In this document: positions 1-6,560 of the stretch, piece by piece
Layout: every line of letters starts with the position of its first letter
How positions within the stretch are numbered: position 1 is the stretch's first letter
Source: an uncultured Treponema sp.
GTDB taxonomy: Bacteria > Spirochaetota > Spirochaetia > Treponematales > Treponemataceae
Assembly (NCBI GenBank): GCA_905373565.1
Contig: CAJPTT010000140.1
Span: 1 to 6,560 of the forward strand
Direction of reading: 5' to 3'
DNA: 6,560 nt
Notes under the pieces: model-generated
The model's input: only the letters and a program-made list of their open reading frames with translations
What the model was told of the DNA's origin: nothing
Database searches by the model: none
Program-made: the position numbers and the translations under genes

Positions 1-1
1 A

Positions 2-232
2 CTTGAGCGGCTGTTGCCGACCAATTCTCACCGATTTCAACAGGATAGGATTCGCCGCGCAGCCGAAGAAACGCAGTTATGGGAAAATACCTGCATCCGC
101 TGCGGGGCATATCCGCTTGTGCTTCCGTACAACGGCAATACGGTAAAGATCTTAAATCAATTTTTTTTAACCGGCAAATACGGCATTCATCCCATTAACC
201 GGTACCGGCAGTCGGCGGATACGATACTATGA
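2..232 (+). CDS. 3' end of an unidentified gene, possibly a DUF58-type protein (partial)
   Basis: The reading frame is open from the left edge to a TGA at 230-232, so this is the C-terminal 76 residues of a gene that begins outside the window. A TTG at 14 could serve as a start, but no ribosome binding site is visible in the few bases before it, and an incoming frame is more likely. The visible part has a charged helix-like stretch (DRIRRAAEE), a Cys-x-x-Cys pair (CIRC) and a strand-helix segment (AYPLVLPYNGNTVKILNQFF). That last pattern, a short strand followed by a helix ending in an FF pair, resembles the end of the von Willebrand-like fold in DUF58 proteins. DUF58 genes commonly sit beside MoxR and Bat genes, which would fit the BatD-like neighbour downstream. 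The family assignment is inference from shape and context only. The stop overlaps the next start (ATGA), which implies translational coupling. Confidence 0.5.
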   Translation, partial: LERLLPTNSHRFQQDRIRRAAEETQLWENTCIRCGAYPLVLPYNGNTVKILNQFFLTGKYGIHPINRYRQSADTIL

Positions 233-1173
233 GCGGCATATTGATTCCTCAGCATATCTTTGTCGGTGATACGGCGCAATTCTTTTTTTTACTATCCGAA
301 CAAGAATATAAGGCTTTAACCGGCCATGGCTTTACTGTTGATATCCCCATTCCGCTCAAAAACATTACGCAAAACAACGCAATGACAATCAACGAAATCC
401 GGATTGTTACACGGGAAGCAGGGCACTATCTCGCTATTACTTTTGTTCCATGGGAAACGGGAGATATTGAATTTCCCGATCTTACTTTCTTACAACTAAA
501 GAATAAACTTCCGGCAATCTCCGTCTCTTCGCTTTTGGGAACCGGTGAACGGATAAGCCTCCAGCCGCCGAAGCCGCCGCTGCTGCCTCCGAGAACCGAT
601 TTTTTATTATACGGTGCAGCTATCGTTGGCATCGGTTGTCTTGCGGCTCTCGGCACCGCATCGTGGGTACTGCTTAGAAAACTAGGAAAAAAAACACACA
701 ATACACCCAAAAAGCGACTTGCCGCACTGCGTAAACAGCTAAAACGATTATATAAAGACGCACGAAAGATTCAAAAACACTTACCGCCGCACGACACTGC
801 TTTCGGTATCGACCCGATTTTCACAAACGCAATCGCTGATGTAGAGACGTGGTATGCAAACATTGACCGTTGTCTCCGCGAATATATACACGCCTTATGT
901 ACGGACACAACCCTTGCAGCTCCGCCAAAAGATGAAGCGTATTTTTTGAGCGCAACCTACACCGAATTGACGGAAATTCTTATGAAAGTATTTGCACCGA
1001 AGCGGGAAATAACCGATTTGTTTTGCATTTTTTACGCTAGGCTGGAACGCCAGCGCTTCGGCAGCAGCCCTGCCGAATTGATCCGCAATTACACAGCCGT
1101 CTCGCAGGATATGTTGAAGCAGCTCCCGCGCATTGCCGAAAGAACGATGACATTGATGACAGAATGTCAGTAA
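229..1173 (+). CDS. Single-pass membrane protein, BatD-like (tentative)
   Basis: This complete 314-residue protein is one I do not recognise by name. Residues 1-100 look beta-rich, with an opening IPQHIFVGD and a VPWETGDIEFPDL segment typical of an extracytoplasmic beta-sandwich. Residues 111-121 form a proline-rich linker (QPPKPPLLPP), and about 124-149 is one hydrophobic helix. It is followed by a strongly basic stretch (about 150-182) and a helical region in which 265-285 contains LERQRFG and SPAEL. A short basic linker followed by a helical domain with an RFG-type motif resembles the cytoplasmic tail of BatD/DUF4381-like proteins, which work with MoxR ATPases and VWA-domain proteins in the cell envelope. 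The positive charges after the helix predict an outside N-terminus, yet there is no signal peptide. The start is constrained: an in-frame stop lies at 196-198 and no other start codon lies between it and ATG 229. Typical BatD proteins are longer and exported. Confidence 0.7.
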   Translation: MSGILIPQHIFVGDTAQFFFLLSEQEYKALTGHGFTVDIPIPLKNITQNNAMTINEIRIVTREAGHYLAITFVPWETGDIEFPDLTFLQLKNKLPAISVSSLLGTGERISLQPPKPPLLPPRTDFLLYGAAIVGIGCLAALGTASWVLLRKLGKKTHNTPKKRLAALRKQLKRLYKDARKIQKHLPPHDTAFGIDPIFTNAIADVETWYANIDRCLREYIHALCTDTTLAAPPKDEAYFLSATYTELTEILMKVFAPKREITDLFCIFYARLERQRFGSSPAELIRNYTAVSQDMLKQLPRIAERTMTLMTECQ

Positions 1174-1201
1174 CGGCAACCCCACACTCAAGCACCGAAC
1201 C

Positions 1202-1696
1202 TTACGCTCCTGCCTTTTTCATTTGCTCAAGGTTTTGCTTCATCGCTTTTTCGACCGCGCGGAGGATGTTTTCGTAGCCGGTGCAGCGGCACAGGTGTCC
1301 GGAGATAAGCTTACGCAGCTCCTCCCGTGTATACAGCTTTCTGCTGCCGACAATTTCTACCGCCGTCAGAATAAGGCCGGGGGTACAGAAGCCGCATTGA
1401 ACCGCTGCTTCATCGATAAAGGCCTGCTGCACCGGATTGAGTTCTCCGTTTTCGCCCTGCAAGCCTTCGACCGTCAAAATACTCTTGCCGTCCGCCCAGA
1501 CTGCAAGGTAAATACAGCTATCGACGGACACTCCATCCACCAACACGGTACAGGCACCGCACTCCCCTACTTCACAGCCCTTTTTAACACTGGTTAACGC
1601 AAGCCTATTGCGAAGCGCGTCGGCAAGCGATTCCCGAACATCAACGGCAAGCTCGCGTTGTTTCCCGTTTACCTTCATACTAATAATTTTTAACAT
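1202..1696 (-). CDS. xdhC: Xanthine dehydrogenase, [2Fe-2S] iron-sulfur subunit
   Basis: This 164-residue subunit would pass electrons from the molybdenum centre of XdhA to the FAD of XdhB in a cytoplasmic three-subunit molybdenum hydroxylase. All eight expected cysteines are present. C41, C46, C49 and C61 form the N-terminal plant-ferredoxin-type cluster (GCEVGECGACTVLVDG), and C101, C104, C136 and C138 form the helical-domain cluster (QCGFCTPG and LCRCTGY). Length and motifs match E. coli XdhC (YgeU) and related small subunits. The name should not be confused with the XdhC maturation chaperone of other bacteria, which is a different family. The start at 1696 is favoured over an internal Met at residue 7 because a strong Shine-Dalgarno sequence sits at 1703-1709. 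It is the last gene of the operon, two bases after xdhB, and ends 28 bases from the convergent membrane-protein gene. I see no good terminator in that gap. Confidence 0.95.
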   Translation of the reverse strand: MLKIISMKVNGKQRELAVDVRESLADALRNRLALTSVKKGCEVGECGACTVLVDGVSVDSCIYLAVWADGKSILTVEGLQGENGELNPVQQAFIDEAAVQCGFCTPGLILTAVEIVGSRKLYTREELRKLISGHLCRCTGYENILRAVEKAMKQNLEQMKKAGA

Positions 1697-1698
1697 GC

Positions 1699-2580
1699 CT
1701 ACACCTCCTGCCGCTCGACAGCTTTCCGTAAAGATCGCACCGCTATTTGCTTAGCGGTATTAACTCTGAACGCTTTTGACGCGCGCCACGAGTCACGGGG
1801 ATTGATATCCGTGAGAAGCACTTCCTGCAAGCCTTCATATAATGCATCATTGATTTCTTTACCGGTCAAAAAAGCCTCGGTATTTTTACAGCGGAGCGGT
1901 ACCGGAGCGGCAACACCGAAGCACATACGCACCTCGTCGATTTTTAAGGCACCGTTTTCCCGTTTGGTTTTTACGAGGGAAGCGCAGCTCAGGTTCGCAA
2001 TATCCATCGCATTACGCATCGCGTATTTAATGTAATCGCCGGTAAAGCCTTCGTAGTCCTTCTTTTTAATGAGGAATGAGGTTACCAACTCGCCTTTTTG
2101 CAGCACAACCTTTCCGGCGGAGACGTAAAATTCCTGCACGGGAACCAACCGTACTCCGTCCGGGCCGGTAATTTCGACAACCGAGTTATAGCACTGCTGA
2201 CTCGGCGCGGTGTCGGCGCTGGTTACACCGTTGGAGATATTTCCTCCTGCCGTTCCCATATTCCGTATTTGAGGCCCGCCGACCTGATCGGCCGCATAGC
2301 CGAGCATCGGTAAGTGCTTTTGCACGATGGGACTTCCGGTTAATTCGCTAAAGACCGTCAGCGGCCGGATGCGGATCGTACCTTCCTCATCTATGCTCAC
2401 ACCGCGCAATTCGGGGATGCCGAAAATAGACACGACATTCCGTCCGGCAAGTTTACCTTCCCGCATTTGAATCAGCACGTCGGTGCCGCCGGCAAGGATA
2501 ACCGGATTTTCGGTACGGACTAAGGCGCTTACGGCATCGGCGATGGATGTCGCTTGATAAAAACTTTCCATATCGTACAT
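1699..2580 (-). CDS. xdhB: Xanthine dehydrogenase, FAD-binding subunit
   Basis: This 293-residue flavoprotein subunit would accept electrons from the iron-sulfur subunit and hand them to NAD+ or another acceptor. The N-terminal FAD-binding region shows the family motifs AGGTDVLIQ (residues 30-38) and GPQIRNMGTAGGNISNG (102-118), followed by TSADTAPS. The C-terminal domain (about 175-285) matches the CO-dehydrogenase flavoprotein C-terminal domain, including KYAMRNAMDIA (185-195) and WRASKAFR (265-272). Length and sequence are very close to E. coli XdhB (YgeT, about 292 residues as I recall it), down to the unusual NGxTSAD variant of the FAD motif. The start MYDMESF aligns with the start of the E. 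coli protein, and a strong Shine-Dalgarno sequence lies at 2589-2596. One base separates it from the xdhA stop and two bases from the xdhC start, so the three subunits are surely cotranscribed. Confidence 0.95.
   Translation of the reverse strand: MYDMESFYQATSIADAVSALVRTENPVILAGGTDVLIQMREGKLAGRNVVSIFGIPELRGVSIDEEGTIRIRPLTVFSELTGSPIVQKHLPMLGYAADQVGGPQIRNMGTAGGNISNGVTSADTAPSQQCYNSVVEITGPDGVRLVPVQEFYVSAGKVVLQKGELVTSFLIKKKDYEGFTGDYIKYAMRNAMDIANLSCASLVKTKRENGALKIDEVRMCFGVAAPVPLRCKNTEAFLTGKEINDALYEGLQEVLLTDINPRDSWRASKAFRVNTAKQIAVRSLRKAVERQEV
1703..1709 (-). promoter_or_regulatory. Shine-Dalgarno sequence of xdhC
   Basis: The minus strand reads AGGAGGT inside the last codons of xdhB, six bases before the ATG at 1696. 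It decides for the start at 1696 rather than the in-frame Met six codons later. Confidence 0.85.
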
Positions 2581-2581
2581 A

Positions 2582-4879
2582 TTAGATTACCTCCTTCAGC
2601 AGCCCGCTCTCGCTGAACGCTTCAAAAAGCCGCTGAGGATTAAGCGGCAGCTTGTTAATGGCAACGCCCGTCGCATGGAGCAGCGCATTGCGGATTGCCG
2701 GCGGCTGCGAAATAATCGGCGGCTCGCCCAGTGATTTATTCCCGAAGGGGCCGGTGGGGTCGGCATTTTCGATAAACAGCTCGTGTAAGTCGGGAAGATC
2801 CATCGCCGTCGGCAGCTTATAGTCCAAAAGGTTCCCGTTCAGCAGCTTGCCTTTATTATCGTAAAGCATCTGTTCGGCGGTCGCAGCGCCGAGTCCCATT
2901 CCCATGCCGCCGTGTACTTGAGCTGCCGCCAGCTGCGGATTGATAAGCGTGCCGCTGTCGTGCAGGTTCAAAATATTCAGTACCTTGATTTTGCCGACCG
3001 GGATATCAACCTCAATCTCAACAAAGGTTGCGCCGAACGAGAAGCAGTTATCGGTACAATGCGACGTTTCTTCTGCGCTGAGGTGATTGGATTCCTTCAT
3101 ACTGTAACAGCTTTCCATTGCGACCTCTTCCAAGGTGAGCCGCTCTTCACCGGTACTGCGGACAATAATTTTTTCATGCTGCAGATCAAGTTCATCGGCC
3201 TTCATATCGAGCATCCACGCCGCATAGTCCAATATCTTTCGTTTAAGCGATTCGGCGGTCTTTTTAATCGCCTTACCGCTGACATACGTTTGCCGTGAAG
3301 CATAAGCTGCGCTGTCGTACGGGCTGACATCGGTATCTTGTTCGGAAAAAATATAGACCTTATCCATCGGCAGCGAAAGCACCTCGGCAGCCATCTGGCT
3401 AAACACCGTATCGGCGCCCTGCCCTATTTCCGTCGCCCCCATCTGAATTTGAATACTGCCGTCCTGATTGAGCACAATACGGGCAGACGCAGTTTCGAGC
3501 GAGATGGGGTAAACGCCGGTTTTGTAGTTAAAGCAGGCAACTCCGACACCGCGGCGCACCGGCCCTGTTTGATTTGCATACTTTTTCCGCAGCTCATCCC
3601 AGTGGAACACCTCGCGGCCTTTCTGCAAGCATTGATAGAGCCCGTCCGAGTTTGCTCTAATCTTTGTAACGGGATCTTCGTACCCTTCCCGCATACAGTT
3701 CTTGAGCCGCAAATCAACAGGATCCATATTCAGTTTGAGCGCCATATCATCCATAAAAGATTCAAGGGCAAAATCCGCCTGCGGAATCCCATACGCGCGC
3801 ATAGCTCCTGCGGTAATATGATTGGTAAACACGGAATACGCTTCGGAAATGATTCCCTTTTCCGCCGAATAGAGCTGCTTGAACTCGTTGGCGGCATTCG
3901 CGGTAATGGCGTGTCCGTGCGAAGCGTAACCGCCCTTTGTAGAATAGCAGAGCATTTTGCGCGAAATGAATCTGCCGTCGGACTTCCGTACGGTTGTCTT
4001 CATGTGGAATTCCATCGCATGGCGCGTACGGGTACACATAAAGGTCTCTTCCCGCGAAACGGACAGCTGTACGCACCGTCCGCCGACCACCGTACAAAGG
4101 TAGGCATTCAGCGGCTCATACAGGATATCCTGCTTGTTGCCGAAGCCGCCGCCGATATACGGCTTGATAACCCGTATTTTTCCCCAGTCGATACCGAGCG
4201 CTTGTCCGCACACACGGCGGCAAATGTGCGGCAACTGCGTGGAAGACACCACGATAATCTTTCCGCCCTTCATATAGGCATACGAGCCGGGATTTTCAAT
4301 ATGGCAGTGAGAAATCGGAGAGACTGCATAATCGCCTTCAAACATGACCGTATCGGGATCATCCGGCGTTTCTTCATACTCACCCACGCTAAACACCGTA
4401 TGCTTCAGCACGTTGCCCGGGAACGCTTCGTGTAAAACGGTCGCTTCAGGGGACATCGCTTGATGCACATCCAGAATAGGAGGATATTCTTCATATTCAA
4501 CGGTGATAGCTTTTAACGCACGTTCGGCAGCGACATTATCCTCCGCAATAACGGCTGCAACATCATCGCCGTAATACCGTACTCTTCTGTTAAGCAGCTT
4601 GCGGTCGGCAATATCCTGATGTGCCTCCTCGGTAGACCACGGGTGTCCCGCGGTCGGGAAACAAATGTCCGGCACATCGAAACAGGTAACAATCTTAACC
4701 ACGCCGGGAATTTTCTCCGCAGCGCTCGTATCGATTTTTTTTACCAGTCCGTTCGCAATGGTGCTGTGCAATACCTTTGCGACTAAAAAATCACTGTGAA
4801 AATAATCGTCTACATACTTTGCCCTGCCGGTTACTTTATCGTAAGCATCGACACGGGGCACTGGTTTTCCAACTATCAT
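2582..4879 (-). CDS. xdhA: Xanthine dehydrogenase, molybdopterin-binding catalytic subunit
   Basis: This 765-residue catalytic subunit of a molybdenum hydroxylase is predicted to oxidise hypoxanthine or xanthine in the cytoplasm. The N-terminal aldehyde oxidase/xanthine dehydrogenase a/b-hammerhead region begins VPRVDAYDKVTGRAKYVDDY. Molybdopterin-domain motifs follow: GGGFGNKQ (243-250), GAMRAYGIPQ (358-367), GATEIGQGAD (481-490), HGGMGMGLG (656-664) and KSLGEPPI (715-722). E719 corresponds to the general-base Glu1261 of bovine xanthine oxidoreductase. The closest protein I know is E. coli XdhA (YgeS), which shares GGGFGNKQD, AGAMR-YG-PQ, EIGQGADTVFSQM and KSLGEPPII. Two bovine substrate-binding residues are not conserved: Gln replaces Glu802, and no Arg880 equivalent is evident, so exact substrate specificity is uncertain. 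There is no Tat or other export signal. The start is supported by a Shine-Dalgarno sequence directly at the ade stop. The gene lies ten bases after ade and one before xdhB. Confidence 0.95.
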   Translation of the reverse strand: MIVGKPVPRVDAYDKVTGRAKYVDDYFHSDFLVAKVLHSTIANGLVKKIDTSAAEKIPGVVKIVTCFDVPDICFPTAGHPWSTEEAHQDIADRKLLNRRVRYYGDDVAAVIAEDNVAAERALKAITVEYEEYPPILDVHQAMSPEATVLHEAFPGNVLKHTVFSVGEYEETPDDPDTVMFEGDYAVSPISHCHIENPGSYAYMKGGKIIVVSSTQLPHICRRVCGQALGIDWGKIRVIKPYIGGGFGNKQDILYEPLNAYLCTVVGGRCVQLSVSREETFMCTRTRHAMEFHMKTTVRKSDGRFISRKMLCYSTKGGYASHGHAITANAANEFKQLYSAEKGIISEAYSVFTNHITAGAMRAYGIPQADFALESFMDDMALKLNMDPVDLRLKNCMREGYEDPVTKIRANSDGLYQCLQKGREVFHWDELRKKYANQTGPVRRGVGVACFNYKTGVYPISLETASARIVLNQDGSIQIQMGATEIGQGADTVFSQMAAEVLSLPMDKVYIFSEQDTDVSPYDSAAYASRQTYVSGKAIKKTAESLKRKILDYAAWMLDMKADELDLQHEKIIVRSTGEERLTLEEVAMESCYSMKESNHLSAEETSHCTDNCFSFGATFVEIEVDIPVGKIKVLNILNLHDSGTLINPQLAAAQVHGGMGMGLGAATAEQMLYDNKGKLLNGNLLDYKLPTAMDLPDLHELFIENADPTGPFGNKSLGEPPIISQPPAIRNALLHATGVAINKLPLNPQRLFEAFSESGLLKEVI
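2589..2596 (-). promoter_or_regulatory. Shine-Dalgarno sequence of xdhB
   Basis: The minus strand reads AAGGAGGT inside the last codons of xdhA, eight bases before the xdhB ATG at 2580. It supports this start and translational coupling with xdhA. Confidence 0.85.
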
Positions 4880-4883
4880 TTTT

Positions 4884-4890
4884 ACCTCCC
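4884..4890 (-). promoter_or_regulatory. Shine-Dalgarno sequence of xdhA
   Basis: The minus strand reads GGGAGGT, overlapping the last base of the ade stop codon TAG and lying four bases before the xdhA ATG at 4879. It fixes the xdhA start and places reinitiation right at ade termination. Confidence 0.85.
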
Positions 4891-6560
4891 TATATAAACT
4901 GAAATTTTACTACATCGAACAAACCGGAATCCGTCAATTTTAATTCGGGGATAACCGGCAGCGCAAGGAACGACAATCCGATCAGCGGTTCAACTTCGGG
5001 GTATACGCCGATAGTATGCGCTTTCTCGGCCGCGTCGTGAATACAGTCGGCGAGCTGCACCGGTTCCATAGCGCTCATCAAACCGGCAATCGGCAGTGCA
5101 AACTTGCTGAGCGCCGCGCCGTTTTGTACAACAGCCACGCCGCCTTTCATATCGATTACTTCTTCAACGGCACGGTGCATATCGGCCGCATTTGAACCGG
5201 CTACGATGATATTGTGCGAATCATGTCCGATACTCGACGCGATGGCTCCGTTCGACACTCCGTACCCGTGCAGCAAAGCGCGGCCGATATTGCCGGTGTT
5301 CTTGTGCCGCTCCAGCACCGCCAAATAGCAAAGCTTGCCGTCTTTGAGCATCTCGGCGCATTCCTGCCGCGGAAATACCAGATGCTTCGTAAAAAGGGTT
5401 CCCCGCTGCATTCCGATAACATGGAAATTATCGGAACCCGACGGCATAAACCGGTCGGCGCTAAAAGCGCTCCGAGACACGGGAACAACATGCACGCTGT
5501 CGGTAATCCGTTGAATGGAGAACGAAGACGGTTCCTCTGCCGCCGCCGATTCCGTTTCTTGCGCCATAGGAACGGAAGAAACTTCGATACCGGCCTTATA
5601 CACCGAATTGATTGAAAAGTCCGTTATATTATCAAATACGACAATATCCGCATAGTGACGCGGAGCGATAGCCCCCCTGCCGCTCAAACCGTAACACTGC
5701 GCCGCATGGAAGCTCGCCATACACAGCGCATCTTCCGGCAATAATCCGAGCGACACCGCTTTGCGTACGTTATTATTGATGTGTCCGTTCGCTAAAATGT
5801 CGCTCATTTTTTTATCGTCGGTACAGAACGCAAAGCGGCTCGTATCGGTTTTATGCTCCAGCATACCGCGCACGATAGGCTCCAAATCCTGCGCGGAAGA
5901 GCCTTCGCGTATCAGGATGTACATACCCTGCTGCAATTTTTCAAATGCTTCATCGTAGGAAGCGCATTCGTGATCGGTACGGATACCGGCGGCGCAGTAA
6001 GCCTGTAAGTCGCGGCCGCGCACGCACGGCGCATGACCGTCACATATTTTTTTCTTTTCCCGAGCGGCGGATATCTTTTTCAATACGGCTTCATCCCCGC
6101 GGATGACTGCAGGATAATTCATCATCTCGCCGAGACCGAGTACATTCGGCTCATCTAACAGTTTTTCTATATCGTACACGGTAATCGCGCCGCCGGTGTG
6201 CTCAAAATCGGTGGCGGGCACGCAGGAAGGAATCATAAAATAGATGGAAACAAGCGGCTGGTTCGTACCGGCAAACACCGCCTTTCGCGCATCCTCCAGC
6301 ATATAGAGAATACCGTCAACCCCTGCGACGTTGGCAATTTCGTGCGGGTCGGCAATAACGGCCGTAGTACCGCAGCGGAGCGCCTGCCGGGCAAAATTCC
6401 GCGGAGACGCCATCGTGGACTCAATATGCAGGTGCGCATCGATAAGACCGGGGCACACGAACTTGCCGGTTAAATCTTTTTCTACAACGCCTTCGTACCG
6501 TCCGACTCCGGCAATATAGCCGTCCGCTATCGCAACATCCTGTTTAATAAACTCTTTGGT
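4890..6560 (-). CDS. ade: Adenine deaminase (5' end outside window)
   Basis: This enzyme hydrolyses adenine to hypoxanthine and ammonia. The frame remains open to the right edge, giving 556 visible residues. Family members are about 570-600 long, so roughly 20-40 N-terminal residues are missing. The GTG at 6458 is not the start: the residues before it (DVAIADGYIAGVG, then GKFVCPGLIDAHLHIEST) are the normal beta-domain of an amidohydrolase. Numbered from the window edge, the motifs are the metal ligands HLH (43-45), DPHE (71-74), LGLGEMMN with E145, DGHAP with H176, TDHE with H197 and CTDDK (246-250). The C-terminal adenine-deaminase domain shows RHKNTGNIGRALLHGYG, SIGHDSHNIIVAGSN (443-457), FALPIAGLMS and LSFLALPVIPELKLTDSGLFD. 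A Ser/Ala/Glu-rich linker (around QETESAAAEEPSS) joins the two domains. It leads the visible part of the ade-xdhABC operon, where its product hypoxanthine is a natural substrate for the next enzyme. Confidence 0.95.
   Translation of the reverse strand, partial: TKEFIKQDVAIADGYIAGVGRYEGVVEKDLTGKFVCPGLIDAHLHIESTMASPRNFARQALRCGTTAVIADPHEIANVAGVDGILYMLEDARKAVFAGTNQPLVSIYFMIPSCVPATDFEHTGGAITVYDIEKLLDEPNVLGLGEMMNYPAVIRGDEAVLKKISAAREKKKICDGHAPCVRGRDLQAYCAAGIRTDHECASYDEAFEKLQQGMYILIREGSSAQDLEPIVRGMLEHKTDTSRFAFCTDDKKMSDILANGHINNNVRKAVSLGLLPEDALCMASFHAAQCYGLSGRGAIAPRHYADIVVFDNITDFSINSVYKAGIEVSSVPMAQETESAAAEEPSSFSIQRITDSVHVVPVSRSAFSADRFMPSGSDNFHVIGMQRGTLFTKHLVFPRQECAEMLKDGKLCYLAVLERHKNTGNIGRALLHGYGVSNGAIASSIGHDSHNIIVAGSNAADMHRAVEEVIDMKGGVAVVQNGAALSKFALPIAGLMSAMEPVQLADCIHDAAEKAHTIGVYPEVEPLIGLSFLALPVIPELKLTDSGLFDVVKFQFI

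Larger units (their letters stand above)
1202..6560 (-). other. Operon ade-xdhA-xdhB-xdhC
   Basis: Four minus-strand genes are separated by only 10, 1 and 2 bases, and each internal start has its own strong ribosome binding site within or touching the preceding gene. No internal promoter or terminator space exists, so one transcript is expected, with its promoter to the right of the window. The enzymes form a short route: adenine to hypoxanthine (Ade), then oxidation by the XdhABC complex. Genes further upstream may belong to the same transcript and cannot be seen. Confidence 0.85.

Noticed and set aside
196..232. Possible frameshift joining the first two left genes into one protein
   Set aside because: A stop at 196-198 closes the second gene's frame upstream, and the four-base ATGA overlap is a normal coupled-gene junction.
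1157..1169. Inverted repeat TGACA-GAA-TGTCA considered as a transcription terminator
   Set aside because: The stem has only five pairs, including A-T pairs, and no T-tract follows on either strand. It lies within coding sequence.
895..1191. A minus-strand 98-codon frame, with a Cys/His-rich start, opposite the membrane-protein gene
   Set aside because: The CHQCH-like start looked like a small zinc-binding protein, but the frame is antisense to the C-terminal helical region and ends without any coherent domain, so it is probably chance.
1223..1597. A 124-codon plus-strand open frame opposite xdhC
   Set aside because: It is antisense to a gene with all eight iron-sulfur cysteines in place, and no domain is recognisable in it.
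3338..4435. A 365-codon open frame on the plus strand opposite xdhA
   Set aside because: It lies wholly antisense to a gene with unambiguous family motifs, its translation shows no recognisable domain, and it is best explained as a shadow of the codon pattern of xdhA.
6331..6473. GTG at 6458 as the start of adenine deaminase and small plus-strand frames over it
   Set aside because: The minus frame is open to the window edge and encodes the expected N-terminal beta-domain. Starting at 6458 would cut directly before the metal-binding HLH motif. The plus-strand frames are shadows.

Overview
The window holds two gene sets that converge near position 1190. The gene content fits an anaerobic, host-associated bacterium. 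A spirochaete of the genus Treponema is my best guess, from the moderate base composition and the Bat/MoxR-like genes on the left. That assignment is a low-confidence impression, because there is no rRNA or other marker gene here.

Left part (1-1173, plus strand): the 3' end of a gene that starts before the window, then a complete 314-residue gene overlapping it by the four bases ATGA. The second protein has a beta-rich N-terminal region, a proline-rich linker, one membrane helix and a helical, basic C-terminal region. This layout resembles BatD-type proteins of MoxR/DUF58/Bat clusters. The partial first gene could be the end of a DUF58-type protein. Both assignments are inferences.

Right part (1202-6560, minus strand): a tightly packed operon, read from right to left: ade (adenine deaminase, 5' end outside the window), xdhA (molybdopterin subunit), xdhB (FAD subunit) and xdhC (2Fe-2S subunit). 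Gaps between genes are 10, 1 and 2 bases, and each xdh gene has a strong Shine-Dalgarno sequence inside or touching the end of the gene before it. The three Xdh subunits closely resemble E. coli XdhA/XdhB/XdhC (YgeS/YgeT/YgeU) and keep the same order.

The right-hand genes make biochemical sense together. Adenine deaminase turns adenine into hypoxanthine and ammonia, and the three-subunit molybdenum hydroxylase would oxidise hypoxanthine to xanthine and possibly further. This suggests purine salvage or catabolism of host-derived adenine. The operon promoter lies to the right of the window. The 28 bases between the convergent sets hold no recognisable terminator.

There is no long non-coding stretch, RNA gene, repeat array, CRISPR or mobile element that I can support. 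I found no clearly new system. The points most worth checking are the non-bovine residues in the XdhA substrate pocket, the ade-xdh linkage, and the BatD-like protein without a signal peptide.
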